The notes under the pieces: generated by a model | What the model was told of the DNA's origin: nothing | Seen by the model: the letters and a program-made list of their open reading frames with translations, nothing else | Database searches by the model: none | Assembly: GCA_002308515.1 (NCBI GenBank) | Contig: DBVN01000039.1 | Coordinates: 1-5,648, forward strand | DNA: 5,648 bases | Source: Verrucomicrobia bacterium UBA1263 | GTDB lineage: Bacteria > Verrucomicrobiota > Verrucomicrobiia > Limisphaerales > UBA1412 | Direction: 5' to 3' | Position numbers and translations under genes: made by a program | Shown here: piece after piece, positions 5,616 to 5,648 of the stretch | Numbering within the stretch: position 1 is the first letter of the stretch | Layout of the letters: each line of letters opens with the position of its first letter

Positions 5616-5648
5616 ACCCCGGGTAGAACGCTGCGCGTTCAACCCGGG
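5616..5648 (+). repeat. Outer long hairpin, right copy (plus orientation, truncated by window end)
   Basis: CCCGGGT (5618-5624) pairs with ACCCGGG (5642-5648). After an A/A mismatch, GAACGC (5626-5631) pairs with GCGTTC (5635-5640) around TGC. It is the inverted partner of 5475-5508: outer arms identical, inner stem changed in both strands together. The sequence ends within the right arm, so its true boundary is unknown. Confidence 0.8.

Larger units (their letters stand above)
4975..5648. other. Gene-free, hairpin-rich intergenic region
   Basis: No believable protein gene is seen on either strand over 674 bases. The open frames present cross hairpin repeats and show no family resemblance. 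From left to right the region holds the operon promoter (5011-5038), a small palindrome with a Shine-Dalgarno-like sequence (5105-5119), nested inverted repeats and a direct repeat (5168-5259), two imperfect hairpins (5271-5288, 5323-5348), an AT-rich stretch (about 5285-5320, with TTATGTTT at 5296-5303 and 5310-5317), and a dense series of GC-rich palindromes from 5407 to the window end. Confidence 0.75.
5475..5648. mobile_element. Composite inverted-repeat element, REPIN/MITE-like (right end cut by window)
   Basis: This segment is nearly mirror-symmetric around position 5562. Each half holds a long hairpin on the outside (5475-5508 or 5616-5648) and a short CAACCCC-N4-GGGGTTG hairpin on the inside (5530-5547 or 5579-5596). 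The connecting spacers also resemble each other when one is reverse-complemented (shared CCCGGGGT, GAT, TCCCC and TTCAACCCC blocks in order). Paired inverted hairpins are the hallmark of REPINs and BIMEs, short non-autonomous repeats thought to be moved by RAYT transposases; MITEs are the alternative. No transposase gene lies in the window, and target-site duplications cannot be checked because the right boundary is missing. Calling it mobile is inference; the symmetry is directly visible. Confidence 0.5.

Noticed and set aside
5407..5648. CRISPR array
   Set aside because: The repeats are palindromes of differing length in inverted orientation, not regularly spaced direct repeats, and no cas gene is present.

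Overview
This 5.6 kb stretch looks bacterial. It carries three convincing protein genes, all on the minus strand, and a gene-free, repeat-rich right end of about 670 bases. The proteins suggest an anaerobic or gut-type bacterium. The AAA-ATPase/PD-(D/E)XK family of the first gene is abundant in Bacteroidota, Clostridia and the Lentisphaerota/Verrucomicrobiota lineage. The membrane-anchored, helical-repeat proteins of the other two genes feel most like the latter. That placement is an impression, not a demonstrated assignment.

Layout, left to right. Positions 1-70 are a short non-coding tail with small inverted repeats. Positions 71-98 are an intrinsic terminator for the minus-strand gene at 124-1821, an AAA-ATPase-like protein with a C-terminal nuclease fold (PF09820 + PF08011 type, formerly DUF1703). 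A 232-base spacer follows. It holds the terminator (1985-2019) of the next transcription unit and the AT-rich upstream region of the ATPase gene. Positions 2054-4974 are a two-gene operon, transcribed right to left with the 499-residue gene first. It encodes two membrane-anchored, coiled-coil plus helical proteins of unknown function. Their aligned cores indicate an old tandem duplication. A sigma-70-like promoter with a perfect TTGACA -35 box (5011-5038) sits just upstream.

The right end (5040-5648) has no believable gene but is full of dyad symmetry. Its left part (5168-5348) holds several imperfect hairpins and a 9-bp direct repeat, which could be a structured RNA or regulatory leader. Its right part (5475-5648, cut by the window edge) is a nested, nearly mirror-symmetric composite of four hairpins centred near 5562. 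The two outer 33-nt hairpins are inverted copies of one another. They differ by three compensated base-pair changes plus one loop base, which is strong evidence that the hairpin fold itself is maintained. This REPIN/MITE-like element is the most interesting object in the window.

The ATPase/nuclease gene is bounded by terminators and is probably an independent unit. The two paralogous envelope proteins are likely co-expressed and may act together. Nothing in the window links the two units functionally.
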